From: Comamonas sp. B21-038
GTDB taxonomy: Bacteria; Pseudomonadota; Gammaproteobacteria; Burkholderiales; Burkholderiaceae_C
Assembly: GCF_022387135.1 (NCBI RefSeq)
Contig: NZ_CP092462.1
Span: forward strand, 2,914,001 to 2,978,000
Length of the DNA stretch: 64,000 nt
Direction: 5' to 3'
This document shows, one piece after another, positions 37,231 to 46,017 of the stretch (positions are counted from its first letter, which is position 1; each line of letters opens with the position of its first letter). The notes beneath the pieces were generated by a model, which was not told where the DNA came from, made no database searches, and saw only the letters and a program-made list of their open reading frames with translations. Made by a program: the position numbers and the translations under genes.

Positions 37231-38643
37231 CTAAACCGGCACACCCACCAGGTCATGGCCCTGGCTGCGCACAATGCGCACCTTGATCAGCTCGCCGACC
37301 TTGTAGGTCTTGCTGAGCTTCTCGGGCGGCAGCAGGTGCACGACACCGTCGATCTCGGGCGCATCGGCATAGGTACGGGCGATGCCACCCTTCTTGCCCA
37401 GGCCGATGGCCTTGTCGACCAGCACCTGCATGGTCTGGCCCACACGTCGCTCCAGGCGCTTGGCGGACACCTCTTCGGCCACTTCCATGAAACGGGCGCG
37501 GCGCGCTTCGCGCACCTCAGCGGGCAGCATGCCGGGCAGCTCGTTGGCGGTAGCGCCTTCCACCGGGCTATAGGCAAAGCAGCCTGCGCGGTCAATCTCG
37601 GCCTCACGGATAAAGTCCAGCAGGTGCTCGAACTCTTCTTCGGTCTCGCCGGGGAAGCCGGCAATAAAGGTCGAGCGGATCACCAGCTCGGGGCAGATCG
37701 CACGCCACTCACGGATGCGTTCCAGATTGCGCTCGCCGCTGGCCGGGCGCTTCATGCGCTTGAGTACATCGGGGTGGCTGTGCTGCAGCGGCACATCCAG
37801 GTAAGGCAGCACCAGGCCTTGGGCCATCAGCGGCAAGATCGCGTCCACCGTAGGATACGGGTACACATAGTGCAGGCGCACCCATGCCCCATACGGCTTG
37901 GCCAGTTCGCCCAGCGCTTCCACCAGCTCCAGCATGCGGGTCTTCACCGGCTTGCCGTCCCAGAAACCGGTGCGGTACTTCACATCGACACCGTAGGCGG
38001 AGGTGTCCTGGCTGATCACCAGCAGCTCCTTGACGCCACCGGCAAACAGCGCCTTGGCTTCCTTGAGCACATCGCCAATCGGGCGGCTGACCAGATCACC
38101 GCGCATCGAGGGGATGATGCAGAAGGTGCAGCGGTGGTTGCAGCCTTCGGAAATCTTCAGGTAGGCATAGTGCTTGGGCGTGAGCTTGATGCCCGCCTCG
38201 CCAAAGCTGCCGGGCACCAGGTCGATGAAGGGGTCATGCGGCTTGGGCAGGTTGGTGTGGACCGCGTCCATCACCTCTTGCGTGGCATGGGGGCCCGTTA
38301 CCGCCAGCACGCTGGGGTGCATCTGCTTGACCAGGTTGCCGCCGCCGTCGCCCATCTTGGCGCCCAGGCAACCGGTCACGATCACCTTGCCGTTCTCGGC
38401 CAGCGCCTCGCCAATCGTGTCCAGGCTTTCGCGCACGGCGTCGTCAATGAAGCCGCAGGTGTTGACGATCACCAGATCGGCGCCTTCAAAGGTCTTGGAG
38501 GTCTGGTACCCCTCGGCGCTCAACTGCGTCAGGATCAGCTCGCTGTCGGTAAGGGCTTTGGGGCAGCCCAAACTGACGAACCCCACCTTGGGGGTTCGGT
38601 TGGCGTCGAGCGTCGCAGTGGCAGCGTGGGTATCGGTATTCAT
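37231..38643 (-). CDS. rimO: Ribosomal protein S12 methylthiotransferase RimO
   Basis: 470 residues from ATG 38643 ([11 protein letters not shown]); an upstream start would add 8 residues. Domains in order: UPF0004 with Cys at about 27, 63 and 92 for the auxiliary cluster ([28 protein letters not shown]), radical SAM with CNHRCTFC (Cys 167, 171, 174), and a C-terminal TRAM domain ([17 protein letters not shown]). RimO adds methylthio to Asp89 of S12. It is convergent with ppk2. Confidence 0.97.
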   Translation of the reverse strand: MNTDTHAATATLDANRTPKVGFVSLGCPKALTDSELILTQLSAEGYQTSKTFEGADLVIVNTCGFIDDAVRESLDTIGEALAENGKVIVTGCLGAKMGDGGGNLVKQMHPSVLAVTGPHATQEVMDAVHTNLPKPHDPFIDLVPGSFGEAGIKLTPKHYAYLKISEGCNHRCTFCIIPSMRGDLVSRPIGDVLKEAKALFAGGVKELLVISQDTSAYGVDVKYRTGFWDGKPVKTRMLELVEALGELAKPYGAWVRLHYVYPYPTVDAILPLMAQGLVLPYLDVPLQHSHPDVLKRMKRPASGERNLERIREWRAICPELVIRSTFIAGFPGETEEEFEHLLDFIREAEIDRAGCFAYSPVEGATANELPGMLPAEVREARRARFMEVAEEVSAKRLERRVGQTMQVLVDKAIGLGKKGGIARTYADAPEIDGVVHLLPPEKLSKTYKVGELIKVRIVRSQGHDLVGVPV

Positions 38644-38885
38644 TTTTCTTGCAGGGGAACCTGGCAACTAATCTGGGCGGTATTTTAAAGCAGGCGCCCT
38701 GACAGGCTCCGCCCCTGGGGTATAGACCCGCAGGCGGGGGCCTGGAGAACGTGCATTCAGGTGGGAGATAGGCGGACAAGCGCGGGGAAGGCTGCAGCGC
38801 CAGCGCAGAAAACAACACAAGCTGGCCACACCGGGCCTGCTTGTGTTGCGGAGACTGCCAAGGCCGCCAACGCGCCTCCTTCGCC

Positions 38886-40025
38886 TCAGGGCTGTTCAAT
38901 GCGCAGCGCATGGGCTTCCGTCTCGGTGGGCAGCTCCCAGCGGTTCAGCAGCGATTGCAGCGCCTTGTTGGACAGGGTCGAGTCTCGGCGGCTGTTACGG
39001 CGCAGCAGCTCGGCACGGGACTGCTCCAGATACACCAGCTCCACTTCGGCACCGTAGGCATAGAGCAGATCGAGCGTGCGCGTTCGCATCTGCAGGCTCA
39101 GGTGCGTGGCGCTCCAGACGAAAGGCGCCTTCTTGCGGAGCAGCTCCCGGGCCTTGTCATGCGCAAAGTGCGCAGCAGCGCCTTCGTTTTCGCCGTGCTT
39201 CAGGTCCAGTGCGTCTCTCGCATCATCGAAGGACACCACAGGCAGGCCGCGCCGGTGCTGCGCCAGCCAGCTGTCCTTTCCCGATGCCGGCAGGCCACAC
39301 ATCACAGTCACGCGCGATCCAGGTTCCTGAAAGAGCGCATAGTCCGGGTGTACGTCCGCCCCCCGGAAGTAACTCAGCCTGGTGTGGGCATCGGCAAACC
39401 GCCGAGGGCTCCCATAGCATCCTTCTTCGCGCGCTAGTTCCCGAAAGAGTTCGATGTTGTCCAGCACCGCCTGCTGGTCCATGCACACACGCCCGCGCAT
39501 ATCCGCCTCGGCCAGAGCGGCCAGGTGGACGAGATTCACTTGCCAGGACGTCTCCCGCACCATGCGCTCGGGCGTCTTGCCAGAACGAGACCCCGCCAAC
39601 GCGAAAAATGGCAGCTGATGCACCGCAATCAGGCGGCAGACCGCCTCCCGCAGCTCCAACGGCGCGTCCGCATCCCAGAGCAGCACGCGGGCCTCCACCG
39701 CTCCCTTGCGGGAATGGCCGGGCTGGCCAATGGTCCCGGTCTGCGGGTCGATGACCGTCGTGCGGTATTTGGCCACATCGTGCAGCAAGGCCGCCAGAAA
39801 CAAGACCGCACGGTCATGCGGACTCGCCTGCAGGTAGTCCGGCAGCGCCAGCAGCTCGTGCACCACCATTTGGGTGTGCGTCCAGACATCCCCTTCGGCA
39901 TGGTAACGGGGGTCCTGCACCGTCGTCTTGGCCCGCTCCAGTACCGGGAAGGCCGCCAGACAGGCGGCAAAATCCGGGGCAGTTCCCGGCGCAGGCACCA
40001 GGCCTGCAATCGTTGACCAGTTCAT
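38886..40025 (-). CDS. HD-Pnk: bifunctional RNA end-healing enzyme (HD phosphoesterase + polynucleotide kinase)
   Basis: 379 residues. The N-terminal HD domain has HAEGDVWTH (His at about 42 and 50), FLAALLHDVAKYR (HD at 82-83) and GQPGHSRKGAVEA (His about 104). The C-terminal part is a P-loop kinase with CGLPASGKDSW (about 243-253) and VVSFDDARDALDLK, as in the T4 polynucleotide kinase fold. This order equals that of Runella HD-Pnk, which removes 2',3'-cyclic or 3' phosphate and phosphorylates 5'-OH ends. Its ATG overlaps the stop of the RNA ligase gene by four bases (ATGA), so the two are translationally coupled. Rare in this family, but clear here. Confidence 0.9.
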   Translation of the reverse strand: MNWSTIAGLVPAPGTAPDFAACLAAFPVLERAKTTVQDPRYHAEGDVWTHTQMVVHELLALPDYLQASPHDRAVLFLAALLHDVAKYRTTVIDPQTGTIGQPGHSRKGAVEARVLLWDADAPLELREAVCRLIAVHQLPFFALAGSRSGKTPERMVRETSWQVNLVHLAALAEADMRGRVCMDQQAVLDNIELFRELAREEGCYGSPRRFADAHTRLSYFRGADVHPDYALFQEPGSRVTVMCGLPASGKDSWLAQHRRGLPVVSFDDARDALDLKHGENEGAAAHFAHDKARELLRKKAPFVWSATHLSLQMRTRTLDLLYAYGAEVELVYLEQSRAELLRRNSRRDSTLSNKALQSLLNRWELPTETEAHALRIEQP

Positions 40026-40972
40026 ACCCCCTCCTTTGCGGGAAAACTCTTTCCCGATGCTCGGCCGGCACCATCCGGCCTGCCTGCCCGGTCGCCCCGG
40101 GCCATCGCTTTCAATGCCTCCAGCGAGCGAACGGTGTGCAGGGACAGGTCTTCCCAGCGCACCGAAGGCTGTGGCGCATAGAGGTCGACCCCTTGTGCCA
40201 GGCCATTGGCAATCATCGGCCGCTGGCTGTGGTGCGAGCCGCTGTCCAGAATCGTCTGGAGAAAGTCCTGCCGCACGAGCTTGTAGCGCGCCACCACCTG
40301 CCCGCCCTCCTCCACCTTCAGGTACAGGCCTTCTGCCAGGTCCGAGTTATTCGTCTGCTGCCAGCACAGCGGGGCCGGTAGGCCCTCTCGCTGGACGGCG
40401 AGGTCAAACGACTGGCGCCAGGCGCGGCTCTTGGCCAGCGAGGGCCGCACCAGTGCCCACAGCAAGGCAGGGTCTGTCGGCATCGGACCTTCGTAGAGCA
40501 CCGGGACGGACAACACCGGTGATCCCTGCAGGAGGACATGGCGTCGCGGGGTGGATAGGAATTGACCCGTTTCGCGGTCAAAAATGTCGAACTCGTGGAA
40601 GTGGTGCGGCAACTGGTCATAGAAGACCGAGTGCTTGGCATGGGTCCACTCACCGTAGACGACGAAGCGGTCTTCCAGGCGCTCAAGCAACGCAGCTTCA
40701 TGGGCTGCGGCCCAGACTTTGAAGAGGTTGAACTGCCGCTCGCTGCCGCCGCCCACCAGGTAGTGGCCCCGGGATTGCAGCAGCTGCTCGCCAGCGCCGG
40801 TAAAGGAAATGCCGGCGTTGGCGCCGTCGAGTTTTTCCTCGATGACGACGTGTTGGCCGGCCAGGGCTTTGAGGGGCACCTGGTCATGGGCATCGTCGCC
40901 CGCTTGCAAGCGCGATCCTTCCAGGTGGGGCGTGCGCGGGTATTTGAATATCGAAAGAGAGTGGGGATTCAT
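40022..40972 (-). CDS. ATP-dependent RNA ligase, partner of HD-Pnk
   Basis: 316 residues from ATG 40970-40972 (MNPHSLSIFKYPRTPHLEGS); a TTG at 41059 would add 29 residues unlike the family. The nucleotidyltransferase motif I is EEKLDGANAGIS with Lys47 as the AMP-accepting residue. RFVVYGEWTHAKHSVFYD and FHEFDIFDRETGQFL follow, then EGLYLKVEEGG (motif IV-like) and VARYKLVRQDFL (motif V). It would seal 5'-phosphate and 3'-OH RNA ends left by HD-Pnk. No strong ribosome site precedes the ATG. It is the first gene of the operon and overlaps HD-Pnk. Confidence 0.88.
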   Translation of the reverse strand: MNPHSLSIFKYPRTPHLEGSRLQAGDDAHDQVPLKALAGQHVVIEEKLDGANAGISFTGAGEQLLQSRGHYLVGGGSERQFNLFKVWAAAHEAALLERLEDRFVVYGEWTHAKHSVFYDQLPHHFHEFDIFDRETGQFLSTPRRHVLLQGSPVLSVPVLYEGPMPTDPALLWALVRPSLAKSRAWRQSFDLAVQREGLPAPLCWQQTNNSDLAEGLYLKVEEGGQVVARYKLVRQDFLQTILDSGSHHSQRPMIANGLAQGVDLYAPQPSVRWEDLSLHTVRSLEALKAMARGDRAGRPDGAGRASGKSFPAKEGV

Positions 40973-41204
40973 GTTCGTTGCAGCGAGAAGCGTCTCGCTG
41001 TCCAGCAGGACAGGGAAAGCCAACGAACGTGAGGCGCAGGTCGACCGCTCTTGCCCCAAAAGGAAAGAGGTCGTCGCGCAGGGGAAGCGGGGGATTCAGC
41101 GCTCCCGCAGCCTCATGGCAGGCGTTGGGAGCTCGGAGCCAGTACCGCAGCCAGCTGTGGCGCAGACTTGCGCCGCACGAGGCTGCAAATGCAGTCGTCG
41201 GCGA

Positions 41205-41231
41205 TTAGCAGGTGACGAACAGGCGGGACAT
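41205..41231 (-). CDS. Possible leader peptide, MSRLFVTC
   Basis: Eight codons plus stop on the minus strand. GGAG sits six bases before its ATG. It lies in the leader of the RNA-repair operon. Too short to prove; could be chance. Confidence 0.25.
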   Translation of the reverse strand: MSRLFVTC

Positions 41232-41271
41232 GTCGGGCTCCGAAAAGGGCAAGAGGTTTGAAAGGTCTGAT

Positions 41272-41300
41272 GTTATAGCACGTGCAGTCCCTGTGTTCAA
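41272..41300 (-). promoter_or_regulatory. Sigma-70 promoter of the ligase/HD-Pnk operon
   Basis: Minus strand TTGAAC (41295-41300) and TATAAC (41272-41277) separated by 17 bases, a near-ideal housekeeping promoter. Transcription would start near 41265. Confidence 0.7.
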
Positions 41301-41423
41301 CGAATGGGCCAACACTGCGTTGAACGCCCTGGTCTGCGCCAGCTGCATGTGGCTGCTACGCCACCCGGCAACGGATGCGCAAGATGGCTGGACCCCTGCA
41401 GCAGCGCCCAGTCAACCCCGGCA

Positions 41424-41966
41424 TCAGGGCCGCTTGATCCCGAAGGCCGTCAGCATCTGCTCGGTCTGCTTTTGCATCTGCTCCTGCATCTGCTGGAAGA
41501 ACTGCTGCGACTGGGCCTGGTAGTTGCTCGCATCGGGCATGCCTGGCACGCCGGGCATCGGCATGCCCAAAAAGTTGCGCCACATCTCGGGCGTGGCGCC
41601 CTTCATCTGGTCGGCAAAGCGGCCTTGCATCTCCGTGAACAGCTGCACATTACGCTCCAGGTAGGAGCCCATGAAGCCCTGCATCGCATGGCCGTAGAAG
41701 CGGATGATGTTGACCAGCATGGCCTCGGTGAACATCGGCGCGCCGCCGGCTTCCTCATCGAGAATGATCTGCAGCAGAATGCTGCGCGTCAGGTCCTCGC
41801 CGGTCTTGGCGTCCTTGACGACGATGGGCTCGTTCTGCATGACCAGCGCCTTGACCTCGGCCAAGGTGATGTAGGCAGAGGTCTGGGTGTCGTACAGACG
41901 GCGGTTGGGGTATTTCTTGACGACGCGCTCGGACGCGGCAGCTGTTCCTGGGGTGTTTTCCGGCAC
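41424..41966 (-). CDS. phaR: Polyhydroxyalkanoate synthesis regulator PhaR
   Basis: 180 residues. The N-terminal PHB/PHA DNA-binding domain is plain: VVKKYPNRRLYDTQTSAYIT and LAEVKALVMQNEPIVVKDAK, then the accumulation-regulator part RFYGHAMQGFMGSYLERNVQL. The C-terminal tail is rich in Gln and Met (QAQSQQFFQQMQEQMQKQ), a coiled-coil-like segment. PhaR binds both PHA granules and the promoters of phasin genes. No pha synthase genes are in this window. The gene stands apart, upstream of the RNA-repair promoter. Confidence 0.93.
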   Translation of the reverse strand: MPENTPGTAAASERVVKKYPNRRLYDTQTSAYITLAEVKALVMQNEPIVVKDAKTGEDLTRSILLQIILDEEAGGAPMFTEAMLVNIIRFYGHAMQGFMGSYLERNVQLFTEMQGRFADQMKGATPEMWRNFLGMPMPGVPGMPDASNYQAQSQQFFQQMQEQMQKQTEQMLTAFGIKRP

Positions 41967-42119
41967 GCGGATCTCCTGTGTCTCTCGCCAACGGCGGGCT
42001 TTATGGGAATACCGACCATCCTAGTCTCTGGGACGGCGGTTTTTACCTCTAAGGCAATTTTTAGATTGTAGTGACGGCGGAGGCCTGTTGCGCTGCAGCA
42101 CTTACCCTAAGAACCTGTT

Positions 42120-43058
42120 CTAAGATGCGCCCGCCCGGCCCTTGAGCCAGTTGCCAAAGGCCTGCAGCGCAGGCTGGGCGGGCATGGGCTCGGTCGCCAG
42201 CGGGGTCATCCAGTAGTAGGCGCGGCTGCCTTTCAACGGCTGCTCGCAGGCAACCACCAGCTCGCCCCGGGCCAGCTCATCCTCGATCAGCATCGGCGGA
42301 ATCAGCGCCACCCCCATGCCCGCTGCTGCGGCCACGGCCAACATCGAGAACAGCTCATAGCGCGGGCCATCGAGCGCATGGGGGGCAGGCACACCGGCAG
42401 CATCAAACCACTTGCGCCAACCATCGGGCCGGGTGCTTTGCTGCAGCAGCGGCAATTGCGCCAGCACCTGGGGCGATACGGTCAGGTAGGCTCGGCCGCG
42501 CCCGCGCTGGGTGGCGCCTTCCAACAGGCGCGGGCTGCAGACCGGCACGATCACCTCGTCCATCAACCAGGTCGCCTGTGTACCCGGCCATTGGCGCGCC
42601 TGCTCGGCAGTACCGGCATAGATGGCGGCATCGACCAGGCGCTCGGCAAACGCAAAGGGCCGGGTCTGCACATCGATATGCACGACCACGCCGGGATGCA
42701 GCTGCAAAAACTGCGGCAGGCGCGGCAGCAGCCAGCGGGTCGCAAAGGTGGGCACGGCCGCAATGCTGATCGCGCCGCCTGCGCCCTGGTGGGCCATGAT
42801 GTCCAGCGTGCCGCGCTCAATGCCCTGCAGCCACTGCGCCACCTGATGGCTGTACTGGTGGCCCGCAGGCGTCAGCACCATGCCGTGGCGCGAGCGCTTG
42901 AACAGCTGCACGCCCAGTTGCTCTTCCAGCGCAATGATCTGGCGCGAGACGGCGCTTTGCGTCAGCGCCAGCTCCTGGGCGGCGCGGGTGTAGCTCTCGT
43001 GGCGGGCGGCGGCCTCAAAACAGGCCAGTGCCTGGGTCGAGGGAATCATTCGGCGCAT
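42120..43058 (-). CDS. LysR-family regulator (GcvA-like), divergent from gcdH
   Basis: 312 residues. The N-terminal helix-turn-helix reads SYTRAAQELALTQSAVSRQI (about 22-41), followed by the linker helix and ligand-binding domain (AISIAAVPTFATRWLLPRLP, a GcvA-type motif). It is divergent from glutaryl-CoA dehydrogenase with a gap of about 217 bases, the usual layout for LysR control of the neighbouring gene, so it may be GcdR. The CTAAGAACCTGTTC sequence at its 3' end also occurs after the CoA-transferase gene (45933-45946). Confidence 0.92.
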   Translation of the reverse strand: MRRMIPSTQALACFEAAARHESYTRAAQELALTQSAVSRQIIALEEQLGVQLFKRSRHGMVLTPAGHQYSHQVAQWLQGIERGTLDIMAHQGAGGAISIAAVPTFATRWLLPRLPQFLQLHPGVVVHIDVQTRPFAFAERLVDAAIYAGTAEQARQWPGTQATWLMDEVIVPVCSPRLLEGATQRGRGRAYLTVSPQVLAQLPLLQQSTRPDGWRKWFDAAGVPAPHALDGPRYELFSMLAVAAAAGMGVALIPPMLIEDELARGELVVACEQPLKGSRAYYWMTPLATEPMPAQPALQAFGNWLKGRAGAS

Positions 43059-43274
43059 ATCTTGTCTCCGATGTGACGCATGGCATCACTGCATCTTTCT
43101 CTGGCATTACCCAGTGCATGCGTTTTTATAAATGCGTAGGTCGCATATCTGGATGATAAACAATCGTTTGCCCCGCTGCTATCGCGGGTCTACCATGGCG
43201 GCTGTTTTGGCAGGGCAGCGCATTGGCGTCCGGCCCCGCCTTCCAATAAGCGAATACCGATCCAAGGAGCAGAC

Positions 43275-44465
43275 ATGGCGCAATTCACCTGGGAAGATCC
43301 CTTCCACCTCGACGAACAACTGACCGAAGACGAGCGCATGATCCGCGACGCGGCCCGTGCCTATTGCCGCGACAAGCTGGCACCACGCGTGCAGGAAATG
43401 TTCCGCAAGGAATCGGTGGACACCAGCATCTTCCGTGAGATGGGCGAGCTGGGCCTGCTGGGCCCCACGATCCCGACCGAGTACGGTGGCGCCGGCCTCA
43501 ACTACGTGAGCTACGGCCTGGTGGCGCGCGAGATCGAGTACATCGACTCGGGCTACCGCTCGATGGCCTCGGTCCAGTCCTCGCTGGTGATGGTGCCGAT
43601 CAACGAGTTCGGCACCGAAGCGCAAAAGCAGAAGTACCTGCCCAAGCTGGCATCGGGCGAGTTCATCGGCTGCTTTGGCCTGACCGAGCCTGACCACGGC
43701 TCCGACCCTGGCAGCATGGCCACCCGCGCCTACAAGGTGGATGGCGGCTACAAGCTCAAGGGCAGCAAGATGTGGATCACCAACAGCCCCATCGCCGATG
43801 TGTTCGTGGTCTGGGCCAAGGAAGTCTCCGAAGGCGGCGCCGTCGGCCAGATCCGTGGCTTTGTGCTGGAAAAGGGCATGAAGGGCCTGTCGGCTCCTGC
43901 GATCCACGGCAAGGTGGGCCTGCGTGCCTCGATCACCGGCGAAATCGTCATGGACGATGTGTTTGTGCCGGAAGAAAACGCCTTCCCCGAAGTGCGTGGT
44001 TTGAAGGGCCCCTTCACTTGCCTCAACAGCGCCCGCTTTGGCATTGCCTGGGGCGCGATGGGTGCGGCCGAGTTCTGCTGGCACACCGCGCGCCAGTACA
44101 CGATGGACCGCAAGCAGTTTGGCCGCCCGCTGGCTGCCAACCAGCTGATCCAGAAAAAGCTGGCCGACATGCAGACCGAAATCACGCTGGGCCTGCAAGC
44201 GGCGCTGCGCGTGGGCCGCATGAAGGACGAGCACCAGAACGTCATCGAGATCACTTCGCTGATCAAGCGCAACAACTGCGGCAAGTCGCTGGACATTGCC
44301 CGCCTGGCCCGCGACATGATGGGCGGCAACGGCATCAGCGACGAGTTCGGTGTGGCGCGCCACCTGGTCAACCTGGAAGTGGTGAACACCTACGAAGGCA
44401 CGCATGATGTGCACGCGCTGATCCTGGGTCGGGCCCAGACCGGCATCGCCGCGTTCGCCAACTAG
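43275..44465 (+). CDS. gcdH: Glutaryl-CoA dehydrogenase
   Basis: 396 residues. It oxidises and decarboxylates glutaryl-CoA to crotonyl-CoA with FAD and ETF. Seen: [20 protein letters not shown], a GcdH-like segment; [19 protein letters not shown]; the Arg-containing [17 protein letters not shown]; and [18 protein letters not shown] near the end with the catalytic Glu. AAGGAG precedes the ATG. It is divergent from the LysR gene and upstream of a CaiB-type CoA-transferase, which would make glutaryl-CoA. EtfAB would accept the electrons. Confidence 0.95.
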   Translation: MAQFTWEDPFHLDEQLTEDERMIRDAARAYCRDKLAPRVQEMFRKESVDTSIFREMGELGLLGPTIPTEYGGAGLNYVSYGLVAREIEYIDSGYRSMASVQSSLVMVPINEFGTEAQKQKYLPKLASGEFIGCFGLTEPDHGSDPGSMATRAYKVDGGYKLKGSKMWITNSPIADVFVVWAKEVSEGGAVGQIRGFVLEKGMKGLSAPAIHGKVGLRASITGEIVMDDVFVPEENAFPEVRGLKGPFTCLNSARFGIAWGAMGAAEFCWHTARQYTMDRKQFGRPLAANQLIQKKLADMQTEITLGLQAALRVGRMKDEHQNVIEITSLIKRNNCGKSLDIARLARDMMGGNGISDEFGVARHLVNLEVVNTYEGTHDVHALILGRAQTGIAAFAN

Positions 44466-44484
44466 GAACGACCCGAGCCCCATC

Positions 44485-44506
44485 GCATGCAGCGCCCGCT
44501 GCATGC
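44485..44506. repeat. Perfect inverted repeat after gcdH
   Basis: GCATGCAGCG and CGCTGCATGC arms with two bases between. It directly precedes a terminator-like hairpin at 44511. Confidence 0.6.
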
Positions 44507-44510
44507 CTGC

Positions 44511-44559
44511 CCACAACCCACTTCACCGCAGGCGCTGCGTGGGTGGGTTGTGGTGTTTT
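44511..44559 (+). terminator. Terminator-like hairpin between gcdH and CoA-transferase
   Basis: An 11-bp stem CCACAACCCAC / GTGGGTTGTGG with a 21-base loop is followed by TGTTTTG. It may reduce read-through between the two genes. Confidence 0.5.
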
Positions 44560-44697
44560 GTGATCGCTTAACCACCCCCTTGCCGGATGCGAATGGCGCC
44601 GCCCTGAGGCGGCACGTACCATCGGCAAGTTTTGCAGAAATTTCTTGCTGCAGCGCCTGTTGCATATGCATGGGCAGCTATCGAATTTGGAGACACC

Positions 44698-45936
44698 ATG
44701 ACCGCAAGCATCGCGCCGCTGGACGGCATCAAAGTTCTGGATCTGTCGCGGGTGCTGGCCGGCCCCTGGTGCGCGCAGATGCTCGGTGACCTGGGCGCTG
44801 AGGTGATCAAGGTCGAGCGGCCCGAGGCCGGTGACGACACGCGCCACTGGGGCCCTCCCTACCTGCACACCGATGACGGCACCAAGACCGAGCAGGCCAG
44901 CTACTACACCTGCTGCAACCGCAACAAGCGCAGCATCACCATCGACATGGCCTCGCCCCAGGGCCAGGCGCTGATCGTCGAGCTGGCCAAGGATGCCGAC
45001 ATCCTCGTCGAGAATTTCAAGGTCGGTGGCCTCAAGGCCTATGGCCTGGACTATGAAAGCCTGCGCAAGATCAACCCGCGCCTGATCTACTGCTCGGTCA
45101 CCGGCTTTGGCCAGACGGGCCCCTACGCCCCGCGCGCCGGCTACGACCTGATGGTGCAGGCGATGAGCGGCATGATGAGCATCACCGGCCACCCTGATGG
45201 CGAGCCCGGTGGCGGCCCGCTCAAGGTGGGCGTCGCAGTCACCGATGTGTTCACCGGTATTTACTCCTGCTGCTCGATCCTGGCCGCGCTGCAGGCACGC
45301 CACCGGACCGGCGAAGGCCAGCACATCGACATGGCGCTGCTGGATGTGGGCATGGCCGTGCTGGCCAACCAGGCCGTGGGCTACCTGAATGCGGACGATA
45401 TTCCGCAGCGCGCAGGCAATATCCACCCCAGCGTGGGCCCCTACCAGGACTTCCCCAGCAAGGACGGCAATGTGCTGCTGGCCATTGGCAACGACGGCCA
45501 GTTCGCGCGCTTTTGCGCCGCCACCGGCAACGAGGCCTGGGCACAGGACCCGCGCTTTACCCGCAACTCGGGCCGCATCATCCACCGCAAGGATTTGCAG
45601 GAACTGATGTACCCGTTGATGAAGACCCGCACCACCGCCGAATGGATTGCGCTGCTCGAAGACAAGGCCGTCCCCTGCGGCCCCATCAACAACATCGCCC
45701 AGGCCTTTGACGATGCGCAGGTGATTGCACGCGGCCTGCATGTGCAGATCCCGCGCGATGCCGGCGACCAGATCGGTACGATCAGCACCGTCGCCAGCCC
45801 CATGCGGCTGACCGCTACGCCGCCTGTGGTGCGCCGCCCGCCGCCCGCAATGGGCCAGCACACCGACGAGATTCTGGCCGAGCTGGGCCGCTCGCCCGCG
45901 CAGATTGCGCAGCTGCACAGCGAAGGTGTGGTCTAA
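44698..45936 (+). CDS. CaiB/BaiF CoA-transferase, probable succinyl-CoA:glutarate CoA-transferase
   Basis: 412 residues from ATG 44698, with GGAG seven bases before it; a longer frame from 44632 lacks a ribosome site. Family III motifs are complete: LDGIKVLDLSRVLAGPWCAQ, LGAEVIKVERPEAGDDTRHW, ILVENFKVGGLKAYGLDYES, and RAGYDLMVQAMSGMMSITGH with the catalytic Asp present. It follows gcdH, so it probably loads CoA onto glutarate from succinyl-CoA, as human SUGCT does. That assignment rests on the neighbour and on the family. A terminator follows. Confidence 0.9.
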   Translation: MTASIAPLDGIKVLDLSRVLAGPWCAQMLGDLGAEVIKVERPEAGDDTRHWGPPYLHTDDGTKTEQASYYTCCNRNKRSITIDMASPQGQALIVELAKDADILVENFKVGGLKAYGLDYESLRKINPRLIYCSVTGFGQTGPYAPRAGYDLMVQAMSGMMSITGHPDGEPGGGPLKVGVAVTDVFTGIYSCCSILAALQARHRTGEGQHIDMALLDVGMAVLANQAVGYLNADDIPQRAGNIHPSVGPYQDFPSKDGNVLLAIGNDGQFARFCAATGNEAWAQDPRFTRNSGRIIHRKDLQELMYPLMKTRTTAEWIALLEDKAVPCGPINNIAQAFDDAQVIARGLHVQIPRDAGDQIGTISTVASPMRLTATPPVVRRPPPAMGQHTDEILAELGRSPAQIAQLHSEGVV

Positions 45937-45979
45937 GAACCTGTTCAAAGGGCTGGGGGCTATTGCTTCCATACACCAA

Positions 45980-46002
45980 GGGCCGCAACGCGGCCCTTTT
46001 TT
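45980..46002 (+). terminator. Intrinsic terminator after the CoA-transferase
   Basis: GGGCCGC / GCGGCCC stem with a 3-base loop followed by six T. It also lies just beyond the end of the convergent MGMT gene. Confidence 0.88.
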
Positions 46003-46017
46003 CATCCCTAGAGAGGC

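Larger units (their letters stand above)
40973..41423. other. Leader and upstream region of the RNA-repair operon
   Basis: 451 bases between the ligase start and the end of phaR. On the minus strand it holds a good promoter (41272-41300) and then about 290 bases of leader before the ligase start. In the leader I see a nine-codon open frame (41205-41231). The open frames on the plus strand here have no recognisable domain. Confidence 0.55.

Noticed and set aside
41212-41523. Plus-strand frame across the RNA-repair leader and phaR 3' end
   Set aside because: No domain, and it overlaps phaR on the other strand; likely a shadow.
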